Source: Desulfobulbaceae bacterium
Lineage (GTDB): Bacteria; Bacteroidota; Ignavibacteria; Kapaibacteriales; UBA2268
NCBI GenBank assembly: GCA_018335795.1
Contig: JAGXRP010000077.1
Coordinates: forward strand, 1-64,000
Reading direction: 5' to 3'
DNA length: 64,000 nt
Of this stretch, positions 38,737 through 49,790 are shown one piece after another. The notes below the pieces were generated by a model. That model made no database searches. It saw nothing but the letters and a program-made list of their open reading frames with translations, and had not been told where the DNA came from. Every line of letters starts with the position of its first letter. Positions within the stretch are counted from its first letter, which is position 1. A program made the position numbers and the translations under genes.

Positions 38737-40452
38737 GTGGGCATAATGAGCGAAGCAAATATCAGCGAAACACCAAAAGTTTCTTCAAACTTTATAAAAG
38801 TTATCATAAACGATGATTTGAAAACGAATAAATACGGTGGTAGAGTTCATACTCGATTTCCGCCCGAACCGAACGGTTATTTGCACATTGGTCATGCAAA
38901 GTCTATTTGTTTGAATTTTGGAATAGCCAAGGAATACAATGGCTTATGCAACTTAAGATTTGATGATACAAATCCAACAAAAGAGGATGTTGAATATGTT
39001 GATTCGATTAAGGAGGATGTACGTTGGCTTGGATTCGATTGGGATGACCGAGAATTCTTCGCTTCTGATTATTTCGACAGACTTTATGAATTAGCCGAAC
39101 AATTGATAATGAAGGGCAAAGCATTTGTTTGCGAATTGAATCAAGAACAGATGCGTCAGTATCGTGGCACTCTGACTGAACCCGGCATTAATAGCCCTTA
39201 CCGCGACAGACCGATTGATGAGAATCTCGAATTATTTCGCAAGATGAAAAATGGCGATTTCCCTGATGGAGCAATGGTTTTGAGAGCAAAAATTGATATG
39301 TCATCGCCAAATGTCAACATGCGCGACCCAATTATCTATAGGATTCGTCGTGACCATCACCACCGAACAGGCGACAAATGGTGCATTTACCCAATGTATG
39401 ATTTCACTCATTGCATATCCGATTCGATTGAATTTATCACACATTCATTATGTACGCTTGAATTTGAAAATAATCGCCCACTATATGATTGGTTTTTGAT
39501 TGAGCTCGGACTTTATCGCCCACAGCAAATTGAATTCGCAAGATTGAATCTAAATTTTACAGTTCTGAGTAAACGGAAATTACTCAAATTGGTCGAAGAT
39601 AATTTTGTTGATGGCTGGGACGACCCCAGAATGCCGACAATTACAGGTTTGAGACGCAGAGGTTACACACCCGAAGCAGTTAGGAATTTTGCAGAAATGG
39701 TTGGAGTTGCAAAAGCCGATAGTATAGTTGATATGGGTATGTTGGAATTTTCTGTTCGTAAACATCTTAATGCGACTGCAAATAGAGCAATGGCAGTTTT
39801 GAACCCTTTGAAAATCGTGATTACAAACTTTCCCGAAGGGCAAAAAGAGATTTTAGAAGCAGTCAATAATCCCGAAGATGAAAGCAAAGGTGTACGTAAT
39901 ATTCCATTTACAAGAGAGATTTATATTGAACGTGAAGATTTTATGGAAGAGCCTCAAAAGAAATTCTTCCGCTTGGCGCCGGGACGTGAAGTAAGATTGC
40001 GTTATGCTTATATAATCATGTGCAATGAAGTAATCAAAGACGAGTTAGGAAATATTACAGAATTACATTGCACTTACGACGCTGAAACAAAGAGCGGAAC
40101 GAGTTCTGAGACTCGCAAAGTTAAGGCAACTTTGCATTGGGTTTCGGCGACAGAGTGCTTTGATGCTGAAGTCCGTTTATATGACAATTTATTTGTAAAA
40201 GAGAATCCAAATTCGGTTGAAGATGGCAAAGAATTTACAGATAATTTGAATCCTGATTCGCTCAAAATTCTCTCAAATTGTAAATTAGAACCTACTTTAC
40301 GAGATTCAAATTCAGGAGACCGCTTCCAATTTGAGCGACTTGGCTACTTTTGCGTAGATTCCAAACATTCAACATTAGACCATCCCGTTTTTAACAGAAT
40401 CGTAACTTTGAAAGACACGTGGACAAAGATTCAAGCTAAGGAGGCAGAATAG
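38737..40452 (+). CDS. glnS: Glutaminyl-tRNA synthetase
   Basis: [65 protein letters not shown]. Confidence 0.96.
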   Translation: MGIMSEANISETPKVSSNFIKVIINDDLKTNKYGGRVHTRFPPEPNGYLHIGHAKSICLNFGIAKEYNGLCNLRFDDTNPTKEDVEYVDSIKEDVRWLGFDWDDREFFASDYFDRLYELAEQLIMKGKAFVCELNQEQMRQYRGTLTEPGINSPYRDRPIDENLELFRKMKNGDFPDGAMVLRAKIDMSSPNVNMRDPIIYRIRRDHHHRTGDKWCIYPMYDFTHCISDSIEFITHSLCTLEFENNRPLYDWFLIELGLYRPQQIEFARLNLNFTVLSKRKLLKLVEDNFVDGWDDPRMPTITGLRRRGYTPEAVRNFAEMVGVAKADSIVDMGMLEFSVRKHLNATANRAMAVLNPLKIVITNFPEGQKEILEAVNNPEDESKGVRNIPFTREIYIEREDFMEEPQKKFFRLAPGREVRLRYAYIIMCNEVIKDELGNITELHCTYDAETKSGTSSETRKVKATLHWVSATECFDAEVRLYDNLFVKENPNSVEDGKEFTDNLNPDSLKILSNCKLEPTLRDSNSGDRFQFERLGYFCVDSKHSTLDHPVFNRIVTLKDTWTKIQAKEAE

Positions 40453-40766
40453 TGTTTGTATTTACAGTAAGAGTAGAAGTGGAGAAAGCACACGCTGAGC
40501 AATGGTACGATTATATGACATCAAAACATATAAAGGATGTACTCGAAACGGATTGTTTTGCAAAGGCTGAATTGGAAAAAATCATCTCTGATAACGAAGA
40601 AACGAGCCACTTTGCATCACGATATTACTTCGCATCCATGGATACATATAATCGTTATTTGAAGGAATTTGCTCCACAACTGCGAACTGAACATAACGAG
40701 CTTTTTGGAGATAAAGTCAAAGCAGAACGAACAGTATCAGAAATAAAAGAATATCGCCTTATTTGA
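40452..40766 (+). CDS. DUF4286 family protein
   Basis: RYYFASMDTYNRYLKEFAPQLRTEHNELFGDKVKAERTVSEI, DUF4286-like; overlaps the glnS stop. Confidence 0.7.
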   Translation: MFVFTVRVEVEKAHAEQWYDYMTSKHIKDVLETDCFAKAELEKIISDNEETSHFASRYYFASMDTYNRYLKEFAPQLRTEHNELFGDKVKAERTVSEIKEYRLI

Positions 40767-41568
40767 TGACCATTCCGGTATAGTCTGCTTTGGGCGAAGG
40801 ATATTTCATTTTCAATTGTGATAGTTCGGTAACGAGAATATTTGAAATTAGTAAGTCCCGATACCATTTTTTGTTAGCAGGAATAATATACCAAGGCGCC
40901 CAATTAGTCGAAGTTTTGATAATTACATCATTATATGCTTCGAGATAGTCTCCCCATTTCTCACGGTCTTTGAAATCATTAGGGTCAATTTTCCAATGTT
41001 TGTCGGGATTGTTGATTCGGGATTGTAAACGTCGGCGTTGCTCATCATTGCTAATATGAAGATAGAATTTGTAAATTGAAGTGCCTTCATTGGCAAGCAT
41101 TTGCTCAAAATCATTAATATGTTTGTAACGATTTTGCCAAACCAACTTTGGCATGAGTTTCTGAACACGAACAATCAACACATCTTCATAATGACTTCTG
41201 TTGAAAATCACCATCTCCCCTTTAGCAGGTACTTTATTATGAATTCTCCACAAAAAGTCTCGAGAAAGTTCATCACGGGATGGCGCACCGAAATGTGCAA
41301 CATAAACTCCACTTGGATTCACACTATTGAATACATTTCTAATCGCTCCGTCCTTGCCGCTTGCATCCATACCTTGGAAAACGATTAGGATTTTATGTTT
41401 CTTTTCAGCGTGTTGGACTTTTTGGAGCTTATCCAATTCTAAGTTGAGTAACTTGATTTCGGCTAAAGCAGTTTCTTTGTCACCTTTGTAAATGTGATGC
41501 TCATCAGCATCCACTTTATTAAGGTCAATATTGTCACCGGGTTTGACCAGATATTTACTTGTTTTCAT
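40759..41568 (-). CDS. Polyphosphate kinase 2 family protein (start trimmed to the internal MKTSKYLV Met; ORF extends to 41658)
   Basis: ILIVFQGMDASGKDGAIRNVFNSVNPSGVYVAHFGAPSRDE, FNRSHYEDVLIVRV, PWYIIPANKKWYRDLLIS. Confidence 0.93.
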   Translation of the reverse strand: MKTSKYLVKPGDNIDLNKVDADEHHIYKGDKETALAEIKLLNLELDKLQKVQHAEKKHKILIVFQGMDASGKDGAIRNVFNSVNPSGVYVAHFGAPSRDELSRDFLWRIHNKVPAKGEMVIFNRSHYEDVLIVRVQKLMPKLVWQNRYKHINDFEQMLANEGTSIYKFYLHISNDEQRRRLQSRINNPDKHWKIDPNDFKDREKWGDYLEAYNDVIIKTSTNWAPWYIIPANKKWYRDLLISNILVTELSQLKMKYPSPKADYTGMVIK

Positions 41569-41666
41569 CAATTCCAGATGATTTGTAAAAAATACAAAAT
41601 TAAAAAATAAAATGCCTGTAACAAAACCAATATTATTTACAGCCGAAAATGTTTGCAATTAATTGT

Positions 41667-43727
41667 TTACAAACTGAAAGAAATACCTGCTTGAATTGTT
41701 CTGCCGGGTTCGGGTAATCCTCTCTGATAAACTCTATAAGTATCAAAAAGATTGTTAGCTCTGACGTAAATATCAGCTACATATCCTGTCAGTTTGAATA
41801 GATTATATGCAATCCGGAGATTAAATATCGTCGAACCATCAACTTTTGCAAAGCCACTTTCTTCAGAATTATCAGCTTCGTATTGGTTGCCTGTGCTTTC
41901 GGACTCTATCATTAATGAAATACCGAAATTGTGAGTATAAATGGCTGACAATCCGCCGAGGAGTTCGGGTTTGTTATCGAGATGCTCCAATTCTTTACCG
42001 TTATTTTCACCTTTTGCTTTCATATATGTCAAAAAGCCACTTAATTTAATGTTGCTGCTAACTGCCCAATCAAGCCCAAATTCAGTTCCGACAATATCGG
42101 CTTCTCCTACGTTGACTCTCATTCTGCGGCGTAATTCATCTTCTTGCGCCGATAAAGTAACTTGTGAGATAAGATTTTCGTAAAAATTCGCAAATCCTGA
42201 TAATTTCAATGTTACATCGCTGATTGAATAGCCAAAACCTAATTCGGTCAATATTCCTGATTCGGGAAGCAACTCGGGATTGACTTTAAATCGGTTCAAA
42301 GCCCCCGAAAATGATTCACGCATTGTCGGGAATCGGGTTCTGCGACTTAAATTAGCAAAGAGCATCATTTCGTTTGTCAAATCATAATTTAAATTGAGAA
42401 AAGCTGCATAATCGCTTGATGATAGTCCTGAATATTCTGTAAATAAACCTGTTTCTGGGGTTTCGTTGTAATCAAATGCGGCGCCGACAGCAATTTTCAA
42501 CTTATTCATTGCAATATTATATTCGATACCGACATTCATTGTAATCTGAGCAAAATTATCTGGTGTCTTTTCATCAATAATTTCTTCATGTTTTGTTTGA
42601 AATCCATTTACAACAAAATTCAGACTTTGATTTTCGGTCAATTTTTGGAAAAATGCAAGCCTGGCACCAATTGTATTGTCTTTGTCATGTTGCTCAGATT
42701 TGACTGAATCAAATCTTGTAGAGGTGTAAGTATTGATTTGTTGGCTGAAATCATCAAACCACAAAGTACCTCTTAAGATTGAATTTCCGGATTCTGAAAA
42801 TTTATGTTCGAAATTTGAAGAAATCAACATTCTCCTCCATTCCGGATATCGCCAAAAACGAGCATTTTCAATGTGAGATTCGGGAGCGACTCCCTTTTCA
42901 CCGGTCAAATATAAAAGTGAAACTCCTACAACCGTTAGCGGACTAAATTGGTATTCTCCACGGAGATAACCAGACATACGCTTTTGGTCTGTATTAGTTC
43001 TGAATTTTGCATCCATATCTTGGTGTAAAAGTTCTTCGGGTGCATTACCTGATAAAAATGAACCGTTTGAATTGAGATATGAAATATTAGAAATGTAGTT
43101 AAATTTTCCAATTCTGGCGTCATGAGTCAAATCAAAACTGTAAGTTTCGCTATTTGCCCCTTGCAATTTTGCATTCACTCCATATCCGTCAGTATGTCTT
43201 TCAATCGTACTTACATTTACTGCACCTCCCAAGACATTAGGACCAAACATGATTGAATTTGCATTTTGATTGACAAATATATTACCAATTATACCTGCAG
43301 GTAACATACTCAGGTCAAAGCGGTTGTCCCAAGGTAAATTCAACGGAACGCCATCAAAAAACAATCCTAATTGACGTTCCCCTGCACCTCGTAAGAACAA
43401 CATCGCTTCTCCACGAGAATTGGTTCTGATTCTTGCGGAAGGTAATTGCCTTTGAATTTCAGCAAGAGAGAATAAATCTGAACGTTGTAATTCGAAAAAT
43501 TTGATTTCATTGATTGTAGAATTCACTACACTGCCGACATGGCGAGTGGAACCAACGTTAATGTCGCCCAGCCGATAAATTCGGAGAGAATCTGACTCGA
43601 TTTCAGCAGCATTAAGGTTGGCAAAGAGAATAAAATGCAATAAGAAAAAGAGAGATTTATATTTCAACATGAAAAAATTCCGAAAAGATGAAAACATGAA
43701 TAAAGTAATGTAAGGTAAACGCTCCAA
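41667..43727 (-). CDS. TonB-dependent receptor
   Basis: Plug-like SLAEIQRQLPSARIRTNSRGEAMLFLRGAGERQLGLFFDGVPLNLPWDNRFDLSMLPAGIIGNIFV; C-terminal beta strand RTIQAGISFSL. Confidence 0.9.
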   Translation of the reverse strand: MERLPYITLFMFSSFRNFFMLKYKSLFFLLHFILFANLNAAEIESDSLRIYRLGDINVGSTRHVGSVVNSTINEIKFFELQRSDLFSLAEIQRQLPSARIRTNSRGEAMLFLRGAGERQLGLFFDGVPLNLPWDNRFDLSMLPAGIIGNIFVNQNANSIMFGPNVLGGAVNVSTIERHTDGYGVNAKLQGANSETYSFDLTHDARIGKFNYISNISYLNSNGSFLSGNAPEELLHQDMDAKFRTNTDQKRMSGYLRGEYQFSPLTVVGVSLLYLTGEKGVAPESHIENARFWRYPEWRRMLISSNFEHKFSESGNSILRGTLWFDDFSQQINTYTSTRFDSVKSEQHDKDNTIGARLAFFQKLTENQSLNFVVNGFQTKHEEIIDEKTPDNFAQITMNVGIEYNIAMNKLKIAVGAAFDYNETPETGLFTEYSGLSSSDYAAFLNLNYDLTNEMMLFANLSRRTRFPTMRESFSGALNRFKVNPELLPESGILTELGFGYSISDVTLKLSGFANFYENLISQVTLSAQEDELRRRMRVNVGEADIVGTEFGLDWAVSSNIKLSGFLTYMKAKGENNGKELEHLDNKPELLGGLSAIYTHNFGISLMIESESTGNQYEADNSEESGFAKVDGSTIFNLRIAYNLFKLTGYVADIYVRANNLFDTYRVYQRGLPEPGRTIQAGISFSL

Positions 43728-43813
43728 ATCAAACTTTATTACTCATTTTTAGTGAAAAACTGGATTTTCAAAATCTTGATTGAGTGTAGATATAAATATT
43801 CATAAAATAGAAT

Positions 43814-44395
43814 TTGTCACGATACTATACATATAAGCCAATTTTTGCTTATTTTACAAACTGTGGTATTGCAAATAATGATATTATGAGTGTAAATATG
43901 CAAAAGTTTCGATTTACAGTTACTGACTACAGACGAATAACACGTTCCATGCTATATTTTTTTGTAGCCATGCTACCAATTTTGTTTATTGGGTTATATT
44001 TACTCAGAACACACAGAGACATCTACTTTTTAATCGCAACCTTTATAGCTGCAATTTTAGTACTTGCAGTATATTTTGGAGTTGTTAAATATGCCATGAT
44101 TTATGACTCCGAATTTTCGATTGATAAAAGCGGTATCAAAGAAAATAATCTCAAAAACGGTAAACGATTTGAGTTCAATTGGGACAAAGTCGAATCAATC
44201 AAAATCAGCAAAACAAAGCATGTAGCCGATGTCAGAGAGTACTTGACAATTAAATTCACAAATTCAAATCATACGATATCAATTTCAGAGGATGAGGATA
44301 GAGAAACTAAGGATTTATTCCAAAGTTTCAAATCCCAATTACTCGAAAACATGACAAAGCAAGGATATAAATCGAAAATTGAAATCACTGATTAA
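43814..44395 (+). CDS. Hypothetical membrane protein with YcxB/PH-like C-terminus
   Basis: Two TM segments, then IKENNLKNGKRFEFNWDKVESIKISKTKHVADVREYLTIKF. Confidence 0.55.
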   Translation: MSRYYTYKPIFAYFTNCGIANNDIMSVNMQKFRFTVTDYRRITRSMLYFFVAMLPILFIGLYLLRTHRDIYFLIATFIAAILVLAVYFGVVKYAMIYDSEFSIDKSGIKENNLKNGKRFEFNWDKVESIKISKTKHVADVREYLTIKFTNSNHTISISEDEDRETKDLFQSFKSQLLENMTKQGYKSKIEITD

Positions 44396-44397
44396 GA

Positions 44398-45507
44398 TTA
44401 GACATTGAATCGAAAATGAATCACGTCGCCATCTTTGACGATATATTCTTTTCCTTCGAGCCTCATTTTGCCATTTTCTTTCAATTTTGCTTCGGTCTTG
44501 AGTTCAAATAAATCGGTACAATGATAAATTTCAGCTTTGATGAATCCACGCTCGAAATCACTATGAATAATTCCGGCTGCTTGTGGTGCCTTCATTCCGC
44601 GTTTGAATGTCCAAGCTCTAACTTCTTTCTCTCCGGCGGTGAAATAAGTCTGCAAGTCCAAAGAATGGTATGCTGCACGGATTAATTGGTCTAAACCGGA
44701 TTCTTCGAGTCCTGCAGAGTCTAAAAATTCTTTTTGTTCTTCTTCAGATTCAAGTTCGGAAATCTCAGCTTCTAATTTTCCGCAAATGACAATTACGTCC
44801 GAGCCGTTAGTTTGAGCAAATTGCTTAACAGACTTGACGTAGTCATTGTCTGCGGCAAGTGATTGCTCGTCAACATTACAGCAATAAATTTGTTGCTTCA
44901 ATGTGATTAGATTCAAATCCTTCATTGCGAATAGCTGCTCATCAGTCAAATCCATTTTACGAACGGGAATTCCATCAAGCAAATTATCGGATACTTTCTG
45001 CAAAATTGGCTCGAGTATCTTGGCTCTTTCTGCGATAAGTCTATCATTTGAGCGTAGCTGCTTTCCAAGATTGTCAATTCTGCGGTTGATAGACTCAAGG
45101 TCGGCAAAAGCTAATTCGATTTCGATGGTTTCAATGTCCCGAATTGGGTCAATCGTAGTTTCAACGTGGTGAATATTTTCATCATCAAAGCAACGAACGA
45201 CATGAATAATTGCTCCAACTTGTCTGATGCTTGCCAGAAATTGATTGCCTAAGCCCTCCCCTTTTGACGAACCCCGTACCAGCCCTGCCAAATCGACGAA
45301 CTCAACTGTAGTCGGTATTGTCTTTTGGGGTTTAATAAGTTCAACAATCTTGAAAAGTCTTTTGTCGGGAACATCAACTGTTCCAAAATTCGGGTCAATA
45401 GTGCTAAAGGCATAATTAGATGTTTCAGCTTTTGTTGCTGTCAGAGCCGAAAATATTGTCGTTTTGCCAACATTTGGCAACCCTACAATTCCACAATTTA
45501 CAGGCAT
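44398..45507 (-). CDS. ychF: Redox-regulated ATPase YchF
   Basis: GIVGLPNVGKTTIFSALT, FVDLAGLVRGSSKGEGLGNQFL, RAWTFKRGMKAPQAAGIIHSDFERGFIKAE. Confidence 0.97.
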   Translation of the reverse strand: MPVNCGIVGLPNVGKTTIFSALTATKAETSNYAFSTIDPNFGTVDVPDKRLFKIVELIKPQKTIPTTVEFVDLAGLVRGSSKGEGLGNQFLASIRQVGAIIHVVRCFDDENIHHVETTIDPIRDIETIEIELAFADLESINRRIDNLGKQLRSNDRLIAERAKILEPILQKVSDNLLDGIPVRKMDLTDEQLFAMKDLNLITLKQQIYCCNVDEQSLAADNDYVKSVKQFAQTNGSDVIVICGKLEAEISELESEEEQKEFLDSAGLEESGLDQLIRAAYHSLDLQTYFTAGEKEVRAWTFKRGMKAPQAAGIIHSDFERGFIKAEIYHCTDLFELKTEAKLKENGKMRLEGKEYIVKDGDVIHFRFNV

Positions 45508-45590
45508 AATTTCTCACTTTGATTCATTCGGAAAGTACAAAAATAACAATATTTACGGCAGCATTTAGAATTTTATTGCTCTAAAAAGCA

Positions 45591-45620
45591 AAAATCCCGT
45601 AATTTGATTTACGGGATTTG
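45591..45620 (-). terminator. Rho-independent terminator downstream of the OsmC-like gene
   Basis: Minus-strand stem AAATCCCGTAA / TTACGGGATTT followed by a T-rich run. Confidence 0.75.
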
Positions 45621-45625
45621 AAAAA

Positions 45626-46024
45626 TTATGCTTTGACGACAGTTTCGACCACGAACTCGGGTGGGTCGTAAACTAATTTTTTTACAGAGCAATGATTGAC
45701 AGCATTGACTAATGCTTGATAGTATTCTGCCGGAAACTCAGGTGGTACGTTGATTGAAATTTTAATTTGCGAGACCCTGCGATTGACAGTATCATATTTA
45801 AGGTCTTGGATAAGTTCGATATTGTCGGCGGGAATTCCGCGACTATCGCAAAAACCTTTAACGAAGATACCGCCACAAGTAGCTAATGAAGCTAAAAATA
45901 ATTCATAAGGTGAAGGTGCTGAAGCGTCTCCACCGCCGCTTTGCGGTTGGTCGGTTTGGATGATAAAACCATTTTGTTCGGCATACACTTTTTTGTTGCC
46001 CGGAAAGAAAACTCTAATTGACAT
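45626..46024 (-). CDS. OsmC family protein
   Basis: GGDASAPSPYELFLASLATCGGIFVKGFCDSRGI; C-terminal catalytic-type Cys NHCSVKK. Confidence 0.9.
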   Translation of the reverse strand: MSIRVFFPGNKKVYAEQNGFIIQTDQPQSGGGDASAPSPYELFLASLATCGGIFVKGFCDSRGIPADNIELIQDLKYDTVNRRVSQIKISINVPPEFPAEYYQALVNAVNHCSVKKLVYDPPEFVVETVVKA

Positions 46025-46118
46025 TTCGATTACTCCAAATTTTATTTGTAATTTTACAGTTGAATTTATTTCAAAAAATCATATTGCTAATAAGCAATAC
46101 ATATTATGACGTGAACAT

Positions 46119-47138
46119 ATGAAAAAAATTTCAATTGTTTTTATATTTTTAATTTTGACTTTTGCAATCGTTGTATTTTATTTCTATACATCGGTACTTA
46201 AGGAATCAATCAAATTTCCCAAAGACGAGATAATTGAAGTCCCGTCGGGTGCAAGTACAACAAAAATTATATCAATTTTCAATGGTTATGATGCTTTAGA
46301 ACCATCTTGGATATTTAAATTTTATCTAAGAATACTTGCCCGAAACGAGAATAAATTTATCAAAGCCGGCTATTATAAATTCGATTCAACAATGACAAAC
46401 CAAACTTTGGTTGATGCGTTAATGAGCGGCTCGCATCAACATAGTTTGAAAATTACAATACCCGAGGGTTTGACTTATATCGAAATTGCCGAAATTATCG
46501 AAAAGCGTACCAAAATCCCCAAGAAGAGATTTATAGCATTATGCGAAAACGACTCTTTGCTCAAGGCTCGCAAAATTGCAGCTATGAACGTGGAAGGATA
46601 TTTACTGCCGAACACTTACAATTTCCCGCCGTCCGCAAATGAAAGGATTATTATAGACAGATTATTAAATGAATTAGAGACACTGTGGAAAAAGCAAATC
46701 GCAAATAAGATTGGAAATGTAAGTCTGAATAAGCACGAGATTTTAACCTTAGCATCAATTGTCGAAGCAGAAACACCAATTGACGCAGAAAAAGCCAAAG
46801 TCAGCGGATTATACCATAATCGTCTGAAAAAAAAGATGCTACTTCAAGCAGACCCGACAGTCCAATACGGAATGGGACAAAAAAAGCGATTGCTGTATGC
46901 AGACCTTGAACATAACACCAAATATAATACATACAAATTTTCGGGATTGCCACCGGGTCCAATCAATAATCCGGGTGCTAAAGCTATATTAGCTGCGGTC
47001 GAACCCGAATCTCATACTTATTTATATATGGTAGCAACTCCGGACCATACAGGTTGGCACAATTTTTCGGATACATATTCAGAGCATTTGGTTTTTGTTA
47101 ATCAATATCGAAAGTGGTTCAAAAATCGAAATAGATAA
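46119..47138 (+). CDS. mltG: Endolytic murein transglycosylase
   Basis: ASIVEAETPIDAEKAKVSGLYHNRLKKKMLLQADPTVQYGMG, YNTYKFSGLPPGPINNPGAKAILAAVEP. Confidence 0.96.
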   Translation: MKKISIVFIFLILTFAIVVFYFYTSVLKESIKFPKDEIIEVPSGASTTKIISIFNGYDALEPSWIFKFYLRILARNENKFIKAGYYKFDSTMTNQTLVDALMSGSHQHSLKITIPEGLTYIEIAEIIEKRTKIPKKRFIALCENDSLLKARKIAAMNVEGYLLPNTYNFPPSANERIIIDRLLNELETLWKKQIANKIGNVSLNKHEILTLASIVEAETPIDAEKAKVSGLYHNRLKKKMLLQADPTVQYGMGQKKRLLYADLEHNTKYNTYKFSGLPPGPINNPGAKAILAAVEPESHTYLYMVATPDHTGWHNFSDTYSEHLVFVNQYRKWFKNRNR

Positions 47139-47162
47139 TGCTTAACTTGCATTGAAACTGAT

Positions 47163-48455
47163 TTGAAAGTAATTCGTATTATAAAAATGAAAAAAATCAT
47201 AATAACAATTGTAGTTTTAGCGTTAGTTGGCGCCGCCATTTGGGCATACTTCAACTATTTTCAAGCAGTTGCAACCGAGTATGTAACTGTCAAGCCAAAA
47301 TACGGCGAATTCCTCTCTATTGCTACTACTACCGGAGAACTTCGAGCCAAAAACAGTATGGAAATTCGCGGTCCGCAACACGCTCGCTCAGTAGGTATTT
47401 GGCAAATGAAAATCAACAAATTGGTTGAAGAGGGAACTATTGTAAAATTAGGCGATTTTGTAGCCGAATTGGATAAATCCGAAATAATGACAAAAATCAA
47501 GGAAATTCAGCTCAATATTCAAAAAAATGAGTCACAATTTTTGCAATCAAAATTGGATAGTTCATTGACATTGTCAAGCGCTCGTGATGAATTGGAAAAT
47601 CTGAAATTCAATATGGAAGAGAAAAAATTGCTTAAGGAGCAATCAAAATATGAAGCACCTTCCATCATAAGACAAGCAGAGATTGATTATGAGAGGATTG
47701 AAAGGAGTTTCACTCAATCTCTGAAAAATTACCAAACAAAAGTGAAGCAAGCGATCGCCAAAATCAATGTGATCTATACTGATTTAGTCAAAGAGCAACA
47801 GAAACTGCAACAATACACTGAAGTTTTAGACCAATTCACAATTCTTGCTCCTGCCGAAGGGATGGTGATTTATGCTCGCGAATGGAGCGGCAGACGCAAG
47901 GTAGTAGGCTCGACGGTTGATGCATGGTATCCGATTGTAGCAACATTACCCGACCTAACGGTTATGGAATCTGTTACATACGTTAATGAAGTAGATATTC
48001 AGAAAATTAAAGAAAAGCAACCCGTAAAAATCAGCTTAGATGCAAATCCCGACAAACGAATCACAGGAAAAGTAGTCAAAGTAGCTAATATCGGCGAACA
48101 AAAAAGTGGCTCGAATGCAAAAGTATTTGAAGTGGTTATAGAACTAAGCGAAACTGACTCTTCTTTACTTCCGGCGATGACTACAAGCAACGAAATTTTG
48201 ATTGATAAATTAGAAAAGGCTCTGTATATACCACTTGAAGGATTGCATACTGAAAATATTGAAAATGAAAAAAAATATTTCGTTTATAAAAAAGATAAGT
48301 CGAAAATTGTAAAGAAAGAAGTCAAGATTGGGATTATGAATCAAAATGAAGTTGTAATCGAATCCGGTTTAACTGTTGATGATGAAATTTTGCTGAGCGA
48401 ACCTGCCGAAAAATCTGAAATTGAATTTATTACAATATCTAAAAACAAGAAATGA
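47163..48455 (+). CDS. Efflux periplasmic adaptor (HlyD-like)
   Basis: N-terminal TM, TTGELRAKNSMEIRGP, FTILAPAEGMVIYAREW, LLPAMTTSNEILID. Confidence 0.87.
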   Translation: MKVIRIIKMKKIIITIVVLALVGAAIWAYFNYFQAVATEYVTVKPKYGEFLSIATTTGELRAKNSMEIRGPQHARSVGIWQMKINKLVEEGTIVKLGDFVAELDKSEIMTKIKEIQLNIQKNESQFLQSKLDSSLTLSSARDELENLKFNMEEKKLLKEQSKYEAPSIIRQAEIDYERIERSFTQSLKNYQTKVKQAIAKINVIYTDLVKEQQKLQQYTEVLDQFTILAPAEGMVIYAREWSGRRKVVGSTVDAWYPIVATLPDLTVMESVTYVNEVDIQKIKEKQPVKISLDANPDKRITGKVVKVANIGEQKSGSNAKVFEVVIELSETDSSLLPAMTTSNEILIDKLEKALYIPLEGLHTENIENEKKYFVYKKDKSKIVKKEVKIGIMNQNEVVIESGLTVDDEILLSEPAEKSEIEFITISKNKK

Positions 48456-49789
48456 TAAAACATTTCGGATATAATTTCAAAATAGCCACCGAAGCTATTA
48501 TCCAGAACAAGTTGCGTTCGGTGCTAACATCACTGGGCATAATCTTTGGCGTTTCATCGGTAATAGCAATGCTTGCAATTGGTAGCGGTGCCGAACAGGC
48601 AATACTCGAAAAGATGAAACTGTTAGGCACAAACAATATTATCATCCTACCATTAGACAGAGAAAAACAACAAGAGATTTCCGATGAAAGCGAGGAGAAT
48701 AGTGATAAGAAAGAAGGCACAACTGAAAAATTCACTCCCGGATTCACTTTGAACGATTTAGATGCAATCACAAAAATCGTCAAATCGGTAACATATGCCA
48801 GCCCGGAAATAATCTACGAAACTGATGCAATGCATTCGAGTTTGAGCACGAAAATCAAATTAGTCGGCATTTTGCCCGAATACTTCAAAATCAATAATTT
48901 TTCGCTCAGCAAAGGCAATCAGCTCCATGAAAGTAATTATAAATTTGCCGAAAACGTTTGTATAATTGGCTATAGCCTTAAAACGAGACTCTTCCCAACT
49001 GATGACCCAATTGGCAAATTTGTAAAATGTGGCGAACATTGGTTGAAAGTAGTCGGTATAATGGACGAAAGAAGCATGTCCAAGGAAAACATTCAGAGTT
49101 TGAACATTCGCGATTATAATCTTGACATTTATATTCCGATCAACACCATGCTGTTGAGATATATAAATCGCTCCTTGGTTACCAAACAAGATTTCTTACG
49201 AGAACGCGGAGATGATAGCAAAAAAATTGACCCTAATTATCACCAAGTTGACCGAGCGATAATCCATTTTGCTGAATCCGGCGAAATCAATAAATCAGTT
49301 GAAATCATAGAGCGATTATTACTTCGCCGACATAATGGAGTGAAAGATTTCGAAATTGTAGTGCCGGAATTGCTGTTGCAACAAGAGCAGAGCACAAAAC
49401 GCATATTCAATATAGTTCTCGGTGCAATAGCGTCAATTTCATTGATTGTTGGTGGAATTGGGATTATGAATATTATGCTTGCGTCAGTGATGGAACGAAC
49501 GAAAGAAATTGGGATAAGAAAAGCTGTCGGAGCACGCAGGTCGGACATTTTGACTCAATTCTTATTAGAAGCAGTGGCAATCAGTATGACCGGCGGAATA
49601 ATAGGAATTATTCTGGGTGTAACTGTAGGGATTCTAATTGAAACTCTGACAGGCATAACTACTATAATCACTCCTGAATCGGTTTTCTTATCATTTTTTG
49701 TTTCAATTTCGGTAGGCTTGATTTTTGGGATTACTCCTGCTCGCCGAGCATCAAAACAAAACCCAATCGAACTTTTAAGGTACGAATAA
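48452..49789 (+). CDS. MacB-like ABC transporter permease
   Basis: NKLRSVLTSLGIIFGVSSVIAMLAIGSGAE, ERTKEIGIRKAVGARRSDILTQFLLE, GITPARRASKQNPIELLRYE. Confidence 0.93.
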   Translation: MIKHFGYNFKIATEAIIQNKLRSVLTSLGIIFGVSSVIAMLAIGSGAEQAILEKMKLLGTNNIIILPLDREKQQEISDESEENSDKKEGTTEKFTPGFTLNDLDAITKIVKSVTYASPEIIYETDAMHSSLSTKIKLVGILPEYFKINNFSLSKGNQLHESNYKFAENVCIIGYSLKTRLFPTDDPIGKFVKCGEHWLKVVGIMDERSMSKENIQSLNIRDYNLDIYIPINTMLLRYINRSLVTKQDFLRERGDDSKKIDPNYHQVDRAIIHFAESGEINKSVEIIERLLLRRHNGVKDFEIVVPELLLQQEQSTKRIFNIVLGAIASISLIVGGIGIMNIMLASVMERTKEIGIRKAVGARRSDILTQFLLEAVAISMTGGIIGIILGVTVGILIETLTGITTIITPESVFLSFFVSISVGLIFGITPARRASKQNPIELLRYE

Positions 49790-49790
49790 A